From JAGPUQ01 sp036961295 (GTDB taxonomy: Bacteria; Pseudomonadota; Gammaproteobacteria; Pseudomonadales; Porticoccaceae), in contig JBALVX010000001.1 of assembly GCA_036961295.1 (NCBI GenBank), positions 930,001 through 994,000 on the forward strand: a stretch of 64,000 bases of DNA, read 5' to 3'. The position numbers and the translations under genes were made by a program. Shown here piece by piece: positions 17,580 to 26,635 of this stretch; the first letter of the stretch is position 1; each line of letters starts with the position of its first letter. The notes beneath the pieces were generated by a model that saw only the letters and a program-made list of their open reading frames with translations, did not search any database and was not told the origin of the DNA.

Positions 17580-20500
17580 ATGCTACTACTGTTTCGTCGA
17601 ATAGCTTTATCGCTTGTCTGTTTGAGCCTTTTCTCGTGCACATCAGTCAATCAAATAATTCCAGTGGATTACGTCGATTTCTCGTCTCTATTAGGGCCCG
17701 AGATAGGGCCCGAGAAAAAGTTCGTGCCAACCGATATTCTTCCGTTCGATTACGATACCAGCGAACGCCTTTGCAATGATGCTGAACGTGCCGGACAACT
17801 CTATCTTGATATCAACGGTTGCCCATTGCCATTTCCTTATAAAGGCGCGGGTCATCAACCACAAACTAAACAGCTAATTAGTTGCGGTGGTTTTCAAGTT
17901 GAATTTGAAGACCAACTGCTGGTAACCGGGCACGGGTTTGACCACCCTACTTTGGGAGCGACAAGAACCTCAACGGTGTGTCAGGTCTTTAGTGACTTAG
18001 CGGGAATCATCAATTTAAACGGAACCACGCCAGATATTTTTGTGGGTCGATCAGAGTATGACGGCCAACCGTCTAGCGCAGCAGGCATACCTGGCGATGG
18101 TGCTTTAGCGGCCGCCAGCCCGCTGTATATAAACGGCACTAGTGGTTGTTATAGCGGCGCTTTACATCAGCACATTACCACTGGCGTTGATCCGACACCG
18201 GTACAGGGTGTATTCGATGCGGTGATTACCCATTTCGATTTTGGACAGCGTTCGCTAGGCGGGAGTACGATCAACTGGAATGACGACTGGCAGCAAAGCG
18301 CCGGATCGGATTTAGATTTGTACACCGTAACACTTCACGAAGTGATGCATACCTTGGGATTTGCATCACTAATCAATGCTTCGGGCGGACAACGAATTCC
18401 GGGGATCTATTCATTGTTTGACAAGTTTTTATTGCAGGCCAACGGTCAGAAGCTAATTAGTACTGCTTGCAACAGCTTCACCGGTAGCACGCCTCAGCTG
18501 ACGTCGAATACGATTCAATACTTCACGCCTCAAAGTCACAACAGCGTTGCACAGCCCACTTTTTCTCCACCCAACTTCACTAGCGCTAGCAGCCTTTCAC
18601 ACTTTGATTACGCTCGTTCGGGTATGCGTTATGTCATGCGCGCCTCCACCATCGGCGGAGAAGACAGACAACTGATGACGCCCGAACTCTATGTATTGTG
18701 CGACTTGGGTTATGACTTACTGGGGTTCAATTGCCAGAACCAAGCACCTATAGGTGTCGATGATACAAATCTGATTCAAAATACTACCGTACCTGGCGGC
18801 TCGCTTTGCATCGATGTACTGCAAAATGATTCCGATCCCGACTCTGGGCCTTCAGCACTGCAGATTGATCCTGCAAGTGTTTCCATCATTAACGGAGGCG
18901 GCTCTTTTACACTCAATGGCAGTCAGATTTGTTACACCGCCAATCCAGGATTTGCCGGTACGGTTCTGCTTCAATATCGCCCTTCCGATGGTAATGTTTC
19001 TGGTGATGTCACCGATGTAAAAGTGGCGGTAGAAAGTGATTTTTGTCCCAGTGATCCCTGCAACAAAGTATGCAATGGCGGTTTTGAACAAGGGCCGCCT
19101 TCGAATGCGACATTAAGCTATACCAGTTTTGGCGGCCCATTGGGCGGCGGAGTTTCCATCGTTAACAACTGGTCTGATGTTGGCATGGGTAGCGCCGACC
19201 TTTTTGTTCGAGGCAATCAATCGATTTTTAATATTCCAGTTAACTTTGCCTCGGGCAATGTTCCCGGTGGCGTATTTGTGTTCAACGCGCCCACCGCAAC
19301 CAATGCTCGTTACGGAGGCTTTTCGCAAAGAGAAGGAGTCTATGCGCAGTTACTCTCGCCACTACAACCGGGTAATTATGTGTTGTCATATTATTTGTAC
19401 GTGACACATTTTCACAATAATGGTGCACCGGGTGCGGCTCCTTTCCGAGTCTTCCTTGATGACCAACTTGTCCCCAGCTCGTTAATTGCAATCACGGCAC
19501 CATCGGCGCACCCAAGTCCGAACGCTGTCCCCATCGTCAACGCAAGTTTGACTGAAACCGGTGCTTGGGTTCGCTATGAGCAGAGTTTTTCAGTAACAAC
19601 ACCGGGCCTAGAGTATCTGTTTATGGGATGGGATCCCGATTCTTCCTCGCCGCAAAGTCTCTATATTTATATGGATGGGGTGTCGTTACGTAAACCTCAT
19701 TCTGGGGTTTCTATTTCCCAAACTGTCAGCCACTCACAACCATTTCCAGGTCAAGTCATTCAATACTTACTTGAGGTTTGCAACAACACCGCCGACCCTA
19801 TGATGCAGATTGATGTTACGGATCAGCTGCCGATGGGCGTGAGCTATATTGCGGGAATGAACAACTACCCCAATCATCAGTTGGCATCACTAGGAGCTAA
19901 CAGCTGCACCACTATTACTATTGAAGCCAGAGTCGACGATACCGTCGCGCCCGGAACGTCTTTACGAAATTGCGCCTCCATCACTGACGGTGATGTTGCC
20001 TGTCAGAATCCACAAGCGACTGATTACTGCGCCGACATTACCGTGCAAGCACCACAGCTTGGTGACTACGGCATTAATAAAACATCGGCCGGAGGTATCT
20101 GGGAGGTCGGCGAAGAAGTAAAGTACTCAATCGCCCTAAGCGGTAATTACAGCAGTTTCCCTGTACAGGTAACCGATTTACTCCCCGCCGGTTTTACCTT
20201 CACTAATGTGAATGCTTCTTGGAACTGTTTACCAGCGCCGCCGCAAGTTGGTCCAGTCGCGATTCAGTGCAGTTATCCCGGCCCCCTCAGTCAACCACCC
20301 AATTTATGGATTGCTGCTCGTATCGACTCGGTGCCGAGTGAATCTAATTGCGCAGACCTGTTAATGAACGACGCCAACCCAGTCAACAATCACAGCTGCG
20401 CACCAGTTGTGATTACCGATCCAAACGACAGTACTGGAAGTGATTGGGAGCTTGGTGATCCCATCGTGATCGGGTCCGTCATTGATTTCTCCGATACAAC

Positions 20501-20810
20501 TTTCGTGGACTCAGATGGGCCACTGGTCGTGGATGATAGCTCGGTACTTGATGACAGTGTCATTACCTCGCAGCCTTCGGTATCGATGATGTGCAGCACA
20601 GGTTTTGAGTTAGTTATGGACGAATGCTTACCGATTTGTAATCCACCCAAAACACGTAAAGAGCGTCGCTGCGAAGCGAAAGAAGGCTTGTTGGAATCTG
20701 TACTGAAGGGCGTCGATATTTCCATCGGCGTAGGTATCGGGCGACATCGCTCAAAAGACAGCACGTCTGTTGTGGATAAAGAAAAACGGGGTCAGGTCTT
20801 TGATTTATGA
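17580..20810 (+). CDS. Large secreted lipoprotein: zinc-metalloprotease-like with DUF11 repeats
   Basis: The 1076-residue protein has a lipoprotein-type signal (CLSLFSC, Cys 20). A protease-like region holds LHEVMHTLGFAS near residue 255, the HExxHxxG zinc motif of metzincin-like peptidases. Next is a cadherin/Big_9-like repeat (VLQNDSDPDSGP, about 390-490), a beta-rich binding-like domain (about 495-700), and two DUF11-type repeats (about 705-800 and 825-920) with LPMGVSYIAG and LLPAGFTFTN. Numerous Cys pairs suit an exported protein. The last residues, RGQVFDL, are encoded by the end of a RAYT element, so the native C-terminus has been replaced. AAGGA precedes the ATG. Family assignment beyond the zinc motif is uncertain. 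Confidence 0.8.
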   Translation: MLLLFRRIALSLVCLSLFSCTSVNQIIPVDYVDFSSLLGPEIGPEKKFVPTDILPFDYDTSERLCNDAERAGQLYLDINGCPLPFPYKGAGHQPQTKQLISCGGFQVEFEDQLLVTGHGFDHPTLGATRTSTVCQVFSDLAGIINLNGTTPDIFVGRSEYDGQPSSAAGIPGDGALAAASPLYINGTSGCYSGALHQHITTGVDPTPVQGVFDAVITHFDFGQRSLGGSTINWNDDWQQSAGSDLDLYTVTLHEVMHTLGFASLINASGGQRIPGIYSLFDKFLLQANGQKLISTACNSFTGSTPQLTSNTIQYFTPQSHNSVAQPTFSPPNFTSASSLSHFDYARSGMRYVMRASTIGGEDRQLMTPELYVLCDLGYDLLGFNCQNQAPIGVDDTNLIQNTTVPGGSLCIDVLQNDSDPDSGPSALQIDPASVSIINGGGSFTLNGSQICYTANPGFAGTVLLQYRPSDGNVSGDVTDVKVAVESDFCPSDPCNKVCNGGFEQGPPSNATLSYTSFGGPLGGGVSIVNNWSDVGMGSADLFVRGNQSIFNIPVNFASGNVPGGVFVFNAPTATNARYGGFSQREGVYAQLLSPLQPGNYVLSYYLYVTHFHNNGAPGAAPFRVFLDDQLVPSSLIAITAPSAHPSPNAVPIVNASLTETGAWVRYEQSFSVTTPGLEYLFMGWDPDSSSPQSLYIYMDGVSLRKPHSGVSISQTVSHSQPFPGQVIQYLLEVCNNTADPMMQIDVTDQLPMGVSYIAGMNNYPNHQLASLGANSCTTITIEARVDDTVAPGTSLRNCASITDGDVACQNPQATDYCADITVQAPQLGDYGINKTSAGGIWEVGEEVKYSIALSGNYSSFPVQVTDLLPAGFTFTNVNASWNCLPAPPQVGPVAIQCSYPGPLSQPPNLWIAARIDSVPSESNCADLLMNDANPVNNHSCAPVVITDPNDSTGSDWELGDPIVIGSVIDFSDTTFVDSDGPLVVDDSSVLDDSVITSQPSVSMMCSTGFELVMDECLPICNPPKTRKERRCEAKEGLLESVLKGVDISIGVGIGRHRSKDSTSVVDKEKRGQVFDL

Positions 20811-20811
20811 T
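20789..20811. repeat. 23-bp inverted repeat, right arm (RAYT element 3' end)
   Basis: GGGTCAGGTCTTTGAT and the following bases are the exact reverse complement of 16985-17007. The arm supplies the last codons and stop of the metalloprotease-like gene on the forward strand and the stop codon of RAYT copy 2 on the reverse strand. Confidence 0.8.
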
Positions 20812-21290
20812 ACCTAATAATACCGCTCACCGATGAATAATGCAGCCCAAAGCAATCCCCTATTTCCTTCAAGGTATACCCACCACTCTTATACGCGCTA
20901 ATGATAGCTGTATTTCGATCATCGCTTGCGTTTTTATACTCAGCCAGGGGGTTGGGCGCTGGCCGTCTTTGTGATGACGGAATCTCACTCAGCTCTTTAT
21001 CTCCATCGATTAGAGCCTGCATTTCTTCTACAAATTGGTCGCTACCGAGATACATCCGTTTTCGCAACATAATCCATGATGATAGCTGGCCCGTCCCTTG
21101 CGTTACAAATTATTTATATTTCTCAATGGCTACCGATTTTCGTTTTGCAAAGGCGGCGAATATCCATTCGGTATTTAAACAGCTTAGTCCTTTAACTGAG
21201 CCTACGGTTGATCGATAACTACTCCAGGGCCATTCTTTGGCTGAACGCACCATATTTGCACGTACCGGGTTGAGGACGATGTAACGCGAC
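20792..21290 (-). pseudogene. REP-associated tyrosine transposase copy 2 (lost N-terminus, same stop)
   Basis: Only the C-terminal part remains. It enters at 21290 within LSRYIVLNPVRAN, carries the same in-frame TAA (21110-21112) after IEKYK as copy 1, and resumes as FVTQGTGQLSSW and LRKRMYLGSDQFVEEMQALI. It ends with the C-terminal helix-turn-helix SGGYTLKEIGDCFGLHYSSV that copy 1 lacks, stopping at 20792. The open stretch from 21070 could be read as a 92-residue protein but is a fragment. The HUH catalytic segment is missing. Confidence 0.85.
20965..21290. repeat. 326-bp direct repeat, right copy
   Basis: Second copy of 16263-16588, same orientation. Homology stops sharply at 21290 (GTAACGCGAC), after which unrelated AT-rich sequence leads to the prp operon end. 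Confidence 0.9.
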
Positions 21291-21468
21291 GCAGGCGCTA
21301 CCTTTTTTTATTTTTCGTCTTGAGAACAATTTTTGCAAGCCCTTTATTTTCAATGGGTTAGAAGCACAAAAAGTGTTCTCGAGACGGTGGTTACTGATCT
21401 TGGAATCTATCCTCAAAATCAATAGACTCAACCTCGATTAATTTTAAAAGGCTATCCTGAAACACCCC

Positions 21469-22647
21469 TCAGAACGAATCCCCCGGCACCCGCACCCAGC
21501 CTTCCATTAATACTCGGGCACTACGGCTCATGCTCGCTTTATTCACCACCCATTCACCATCGGCCTGGCTGGCTTCTGCGCCAACTCGTAAGGTTCCAGA
21601 AGGATGCCCAAAACGCACGGCATTACGGGCTTCACCACCGGCGGCTAAATTCACTAATGTACCGGGAATGGCTGCGGCAGTACCGATGGCTACGGCGGCG
21701 GTACCCATCATCGCGTGATGGAGTTTACCCATGGATAAGGCGCGCACCTGTAGGTCGATGTCGGCTACGGTGATATTTTTACCGCTGGAAGAAACGTAAT
21801 CGCTGGGTGGTGCAACGAAGGCCACTTTGGGCGTGTGCTGGCGAGCAGCGGCTTCTTCGATATTTTGAATTAAGCCCATTTTCACCGCACCATAGGCGCG
21901 GATGGTTTCGAACATGGTGAGTGCTTTGGGATCGCCGTTAATGGCGTCCTGCAACTCTGCACCGGTATAACCGATAGCCTCGGCTTTGATAAAGATGGTG
22001 GGGATACCGGCGTTAATCATGGTGGCTTCAAATGTACCAACACCTGGTACTTCAAGTTCATCAACCAGATTACCGGTGGGGAACATGGCACCGTCGCCAT
22101 CGGCGGGGTCGAGAAAATCCACTTGCACTTCCGCCGCTGGGAAGGTCACGCCATCGAGTTCGAAGTCGCCGGTTTCCTGCACATCGCCATTGGTCATCGG
22201 CACGTGGGCAATAATGGTTTTTTTGATATTGGCCTGCCAGATACGAATCACGGCAATGCCATCGGTGGGAATACGTTCGGCATCGACCAGACCATTGCTG
22301 ATGGCAAAAGCACCAACCGCCGCAGTGAGGTTGCCGCAGTTACCGCTCCAGTCGACAAAGGCTTTGTCGATGGCGACCTGGCCAAAGAGGTAATCCACAT
22401 CGTGATCGAGCTGAGTGCTTTTCGACAAAATCACTGTTTTACTGGTGCTGGAAGTCGCCCCGCCCATACCGTCGGTTTGTTTGCCGTAGGGATCGGGGCT
22501 GCCGATTACTCGCAGCAAGAGTGCATCCCGCGCTGCGCCCGGAACCTGTGCGACTTCCGGTAAATCTTGCAGACTGAAAAAGACGCCCTTACTGGTGCCG
22601 CCGCGCATATAGGTGGCAGGGATTTTGATTTGGGGTGCGTGTGCCAT
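21469..22647 (-). CDS. prpF: 2-methylaconitate cis-trans isomerase PrpF
   Basis: The 392-residue member of the PrpF/diaminopimelate-epimerase-fold family starts AHAPQIKIPATYMRGGTSKG, the family signature. The NCGN segment (WSGNCGNLTAAVGAFA) is also present. PrpF isomerises the trans-methylaconitate made by AcnD so that an aconitase can hydrate it to 2-methylisocitrate. It lies directly downstream of acnD (33 bp), the pairing used by organisms that lack PrpD. It is the last gene of the prpB-prpC-acnD-prpF operon. Confidence 0.96.
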   Translation of the reverse strand: MAHAPQIKIPATYMRGGTSKGVFFSLQDLPEVAQVPGAARDALLLRVIGSPDPYGKQTDGMGGATSSTSKTVILSKSTQLDHDVDYLFGQVAIDKAFVDWSGNCGNLTAAVGAFAISNGLVDAERIPTDGIAVIRIWQANIKKTIIAHVPMTNGDVQETGDFELDGVTFPAAEVQVDFLDPADGDGAMFPTGNLVDELEVPGVGTFEATMINAGIPTIFIKAEAIGYTGAELQDAINGDPKALTMFETIRAYGAVKMGLIQNIEEAAARQHTPKVAFVAPPSDYVSSSGKNITVADIDLQVRALSMGKLHHAMMGTAAVAIGTAAAIPGTLVNLAAGGEARNAVRFGHPSGTLRVGAEASQADGEWVVNKASMSRSARVLMEGWVRVPGDSF

Positions 22648-22680
22648 AAGTATTCTCCTTAAGCCGCCGTGTTCGGTTTT

Positions 22681-25287
22681 TTAGTTAACGGTTGAGGACT
22701 CCAAAAAATCCTGAGCGAAGCGCTGCAATACACCACCGGCTTCATACACCGATAATTCTTCGGCGGTATCGAGGCGACAGGTTACTGGCACGTCCACGGT
22801 GTCGCCGTCTTTACGATTTATGCGCAACGTTAGTTCAGCACCGGGGCTGGCTTTGCCAATCACGTCGAAGGTTTCAGTGCCGTCGATGGCGTAGGTATGA
22901 CGATTGTCACCGGCTTTAAATTCCAACGGCATTACACCCATGCCCACCAGGTTGGTGCGGTGAATGCGCTCAAAGCCTTCGGCGACGATGGCTTCAACAC
23001 CCGCCAGCCGTACACCTTTAGCGGCCCAGTCTCGCGAAGAGCCCTGCCCGTAGTCAGCACCAGCAACAATAATCAACGGCTGCTTGCGCTCCATATAGGT
23101 TTCGATGGCTTCCCACATACGGCTGACTTTACCCTCTGGCTCAATGCGAGCCAGCGAGCCTTGTTTCACTTTGCCGTCTTCCTGAACCATCTCGTTAAAC
23201 AGTTTTGGGTTGGCGAAGGTGGCACGCTGAGCCGTGAGGTGGTCACCGCGGTGGGTGGCATAAGAATTAAAGTCCACCTCCGGCAAGCCCATCTTATCGA
23301 GGTAGGCACCGGCGGCACTGTTGAGCTGAATGGCATTCGAGGGCGACAGGTGATCGGTAGTGATATTGTCACCGAGTACCGCCAGGGGACGCATGCCTTT
23401 CATCGTGCGCTCACCGGCCAGTGCGCCTTCCCAATACGGGGGGCGACGGATATAGGTGGTCTGCGGACGCCAGTCGTACAACGGGCTAACCTTCTCGCCG
23501 TCGTCGTCTTTGACTTCAAACATCGGGATGTAAACATCGCGGAATTGTTGAGGTTTCACGCTGGCCGCGACAATGGCATCGATCTCTTCATCGCTGGGCC
23601 AGATATCCTTGAGAGTAACGGGGTTACCGTCTGGGTCGATGCCGAGAACATCTTTCTCGATATCAAAACGAATCGTACCGGCGATGGCGTAAGCCACGAC
23701 CAGCGGTGGCGACGCCAGAAAAGCCTGCTTAGCGTAGGGGTGAATACGCCCATCGAAATTGCGATTGCCCGACAATACGGCGGTCGCGTACAAATCACGG
23801 TCGACTACTTCCTTTTGGATAACCGGGTCTAATGCACCGCTCATGCCGTTACAGGTGGTACAGGCAAAACCGACAATGCCAAAGCCCAGTTGTTCTAATT
23901 CCGACAATAGCCCGGCGTCTTCCAGATACATTTTTACTGTCTTCGAACCCGGTGCCAGGGAGGTTTTCACCCAGGGCTTACGGGTTAAGCCCAGCTTATT
24001 GGCATTGCGGGCGATAAGCCCCGCCGCAATCACGTTGCGAGGATTACTAGTATTGGTACAGCTGGTAATGGCGGCAATAATCACTGCGCCATCGGGCATT
24101 AAGCCCTCTTCGTTTTCGACCACACCGGAGATACCGCGCGCCGCTAATTCGGAGGTCGGCACTCGGGCGTGGGGATTGGATGGCCCGGCGATGGTGCGTA
24201 CCACGGAGGACAGATCAAAATTTAACACGCGTGGGTACTCGGCCTTGCTCAGAGTATCGGCCCACAGGCCAGTCTCTTTGGCGTAGGTTTCAACCAGCTT
24301 CACCTGCTCGGCTTCGCGACCGGTAAGTTTGAGATAGTCGATAGTTTGCTCATCGATATAAAACATCGCTGCGGTAGCACCAAACTCCGGAGTCATATTT
24401 GAAATGGTTGCGCGATCACCCAAAGTCAGACTAGCCGCACCTTCGCCAAAGAACTCAAGATACGACGACACGACTTTGGCGTTGCGCAGAAACTCGGTCA
24501 GCGCCAGCACGACGTCCGTAGCAGTAATACCGGGCTGGGGCTTACCGCTCAGCTCGACGCCGATAATATCCGGTAGACGCATATAAGAAGGCCGACCCAG
24601 CATTACCGTTTCGGCTTCGAGACCACCGACACCGATGGCAATCACACCGAGGGCATCGACGTGGGGAGTATGGCTGTCGGTACCGACGAGCGTATCGGGA
24701 AAAGCCACGCCGTCGCGGGACTGAATCACCGGAGACATTTTCTCCAGATTAATTTGGTGCATGATGCCGTTGCCGGGCTGAATCACGTCAACGTTTTTAA
24801 AGGCCTTCTTGGTCCAGTTAATAAAGTGGAAGCGGTCGTCGTTGCGACGATCTTCAATGGCGCGATTCAATTCAAAGGCGTCTGCTTCAAAACCCGCGTG
24901 TTCAACTGCCAGCGAGTGATCCACAATTAACTGGGTGGGCACCACCGGATTTACTTCTGCTGGATCGCCGCCCTTCTCGGCAATCGCGTCCCGCAATCCT
25001 GCAAGGTCAACCAAAGCGGTTTGACCGAGAATATCGTGACACACCACGCGCGCCGGATACCAGGGGAAATCCAGATCTTGTTTACGTTCGATAATTTGCT
25101 TGAGCGAATCCGTTAGCACAGCGGGATCGCAGCGACGCACCAGGTTTTCGGCATAGACACGCGAAACGTAGGGCAGTGTTTCATAGGCACAGGGCTGGAT
25201 CGCATCGACTGCGGCACGAGTGTCAAAAAAATCCAGGTCAGTTCCGGGAAGTGGTTTGCGGTAATCAGTATTCATCGCTTGGCTCAC
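22681..25287 (-). CDS. acnD: Fe/S-dependent 2-methylisocitrate dehydratase AcnD
   Basis: The 868-residue aconitase-superfamily enzyme dehydrates 2-methylcitrate in the propionate pathway. Cluster ligands are visible: one Cys in ITSCTNTSNPRN and two in FACTTCNGMSG. VGTDSHTPHVDALGVIAIG and the swivel-domain AGADYGQGSSRDWAAKG complete the fold. Length and adjacency to prpF identify AcnD over housekeeping AcnA. It follows prpC by 171 bp, a gap that holds a short tandem repeat array, so the operon may have internal control there. Confidence 0.96.
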   Translation of the reverse strand: MSQAMNTDYRKPLPGTDLDFFDTRAAVDAIQPCAYETLPYVSRVYAENLVRRCDPAVLTDSLKQIIERKQDLDFPWYPARVVCHDILGQTALVDLAGLRDAIAEKGGDPAEVNPVVPTQLIVDHSLAVEHAGFEADAFELNRAIEDRRNDDRFHFINWTKKAFKNVDVIQPGNGIMHQINLEKMSPVIQSRDGVAFPDTLVGTDSHTPHVDALGVIAIGVGGLEAETVMLGRPSYMRLPDIIGVELSGKPQPGITATDVVLALTEFLRNAKVVSSYLEFFGEGAASLTLGDRATISNMTPEFGATAAMFYIDEQTIDYLKLTGREAEQVKLVETYAKETGLWADTLSKAEYPRVLNFDLSSVVRTIAGPSNPHARVPTSELAARGISGVVENEEGLMPDGAVIIAAITSCTNTSNPRNVIAAGLIARNANKLGLTRKPWVKTSLAPGSKTVKMYLEDAGLLSELEQLGFGIVGFACTTCNGMSGALDPVIQKEVVDRDLYATAVLSGNRNFDGRIHPYAKQAFLASPPLVVAYAIAGTIRFDIEKDVLGIDPDGNPVTLKDIWPSDEEIDAIVAASVKPQQFRDVYIPMFEVKDDDGEKVSPLYDWRPQTTYIRRPPYWEGALAGERTMKGMRPLAVLGDNITTDHLSPSNAIQLNSAAGAYLDKMGLPEVDFNSYATHRGDHLTAQRATFANPKLFNEMVQEDGKVKQGSLARIEPEGKVSRMWEAIETYMERKQPLIIVAGADYGQGSSRDWAAKGVRLAGVEAIVAEGFERIHRTNLVGMGVMPLEFKAGDNRHTYAIDGTETFDVIGKASPGAELTLRINRKDGDTVDVPVTCRLDTAEELSVYEAGGVLQRFAQDFLESSTVN

Positions 25288-25397
25288 AGAATAAGTAAAA
25301 TATTCATATAATAGTTAAAAAAAATAAACGCAATCGGCGTTATAAAGAAGAAAGGGAGCAGCCCGAACTACGACTCACTCCCTTTGACATCAACACT

Positions 25398-25464
25398 ATC
25401 AATAAGTACCTATTAATAAGCACCTATTAATCCGTACTTATTAATTGGCAATTATTAATTAACG
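25398..25464. repeat. 14-bp tandem repeat array between prpC and acnD
   Basis: Consecutive units are ATCAATAAGTACCT (25398), ATTAATAAGCACCT (25412), ATTAATCCGTACTT (25426) and ATTAATTGGCAATT (25440), with a partial fifth, ATTAATTAACG (25454). The array runs into the reverse-strand stop codon of prpC at 25459-25461. It has no spacers, so it is not a CRISPR array. Confidence 0.75.
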
Positions 25465-26580
25465 CTGCGCAATAGGTGTAACCTTGCGTAGCTCTTCACC
25501 AACGTACTCTGCACTAGGGCGAATAATTCGGTTGTCAGCGCGCTGCTCAAACACGTGAGCAGCCCAGCCGGTCAAACGCGACATCACAAAAATCGGCGTA
25601 AACAGTTTAGTGGGAATACCCATAAAGTGGTAAGCCGAGGCGTGGAAGAAATCTGCGTTACAGAACAATTTCTTCTCGCGCCACATGACTTCTTCACAGC
25701 GTACAGACACAGGATACAGCACGGTATCACCAACGTCGGCGGCGAGTTTTTCTGACCACTCTTTAATAATGGCGTTGCGCGGATCGCATTCGCTGTAGAC
25801 TGCGTGGCCAAAGCCCATAATTTTTTCTTTGCGTTCCAGCATACCCATCATTTCGGTTTCTGCTTGATCGGCACTGGTGAAACCTTCAATCATTTCCATC
25901 GCGGCTTCGTTAGCACCGCCGTGCAGCGGGCCACGCAAACTACCGATGGCTGCGGTCACACAGGAGTGGATGTCCGATAAAGTGGAGGCACATACCCTGC
26001 CGGTAAACGTAGAGGCGTTAAATTCGTGCTCGGCGTAGAGAATCAACGAAACGTTCATCACTCGCTCGTGCAAGTCATTGGGTTTTTCGCCACGTAGCAT
26101 GGTAAGAAAATGTGCGCCGACGGAATCGTCATCAGTTTCGGTTTCTACCTTGACACCGTCGTGAGTAAAACGGTACCAGTAACAAATCATCGAGGGGAAC
26201 GTCGCCAATAAGCGATCCGCCATGTCTTCTTGCTGTGAAAAGTCAGTTTCGGTTTCCAGGTTACCCAGGAAAGAACAACCGGTGCGCATCACGTCCATCG
26301 GGTGCGCGCTGGCTGGAATGCGTTCCAGTACGTCTTTCAGTGCTTGCGGTAAACCCCGCAGGCCTTTGAGCTTAGTTTTATAAGCGTCCAGCTCGGATTG
26401 ATTCGGCAGCGCGCCCTTGAGAATCAGATAAGCGACCTCTTCAAATACGCAGATTTCTGCAAGATCTTTTACATCGTAACCGCGGTAGGTCAGCCCTGAG
26501 CCATCTTTACCTACAGTAGAAAGTGCAGTTTTTCCCGCGACCTGTCCACGGAGGCCTGCGCCTGAAAGTACTTTTGCCAT
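25459..26580 (-). CDS. prpC: 2-methylcitrate synthase PrpC
   Basis: The 373-residue citrate-synthase-fold enzyme condenses propionyl-CoA with oxaloacetate to 2-methylcitrate. The start KVLSGAGLRGQVAGKTALST is typical of PrpC and not GltA. The active-site His segments RGPLHGGANEAAMEM and MGFGHAVY are present, and the C-terminal NADFFHASAYHFMGIP holds the catalytic Asp region. It follows prpB by 55 bp on the same strand. Length is standard for the small dimeric type. Confidence 0.96.
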   Translation of the reverse strand: MAKVLSGAGLRGQVAGKTALSTVGKDGSGLTYRGYDVKDLAEICVFEEVAYLILKGALPNQSELDAYKTKLKGLRGLPQALKDVLERIPASAHPMDVMRTGCSFLGNLETETDFSQQEDMADRLLATFPSMICYWYRFTHDGVKVETETDDDSVGAHFLTMLRGEKPNDLHERVMNVSLILYAEHEFNASTFTGRVCASTLSDIHSCVTAAIGSLRGPLHGGANEAAMEMIEGFTSADQAETEMMGMLERKEKIMGFGHAVYSECDPRNAIIKEWSEKLAADVGDTVLYPVSVRCEEVMWREKKLFCNADFFHASAYHFMGIPTKLFTPIFVMSRLTGWAAHVFEQRADNRIIRPSAEYVGEELRKVTPIAQR

Positions 26581-26635
26581 GCTAAATTCCTCTAAAATTA
26601 ATCGGTCTTACTAATGTTTACGTTACTAGTTTCGG

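Noticed and set aside
17432..17779. 115-codon forward frame overlapping the start of the metalloprotease-like gene
   Set aside because: It overlaps the better-supported frame with signal peptide and ribosome site, and has no domain.
20792..21070. 92-residue HTH protein as an independent gene
   Set aside because: The upstream frame continues as recognisable RAYT sequence across the shared stop, so it is the fragment of a transposase.
21219..21431. 70-codon reverse open frame across the repeat boundary
   Set aside because: It joins the end of the transposase fragment to unrelated AT-rich sequence, with no domain or ribosome site.
25398..25464. Regularly spaced short repeats that could suggest a CRISPR array
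   Set aside because: The 14-bp units are adjacent, with no spacers of constant length and no cas genes nearby; this is a simple tandem array.
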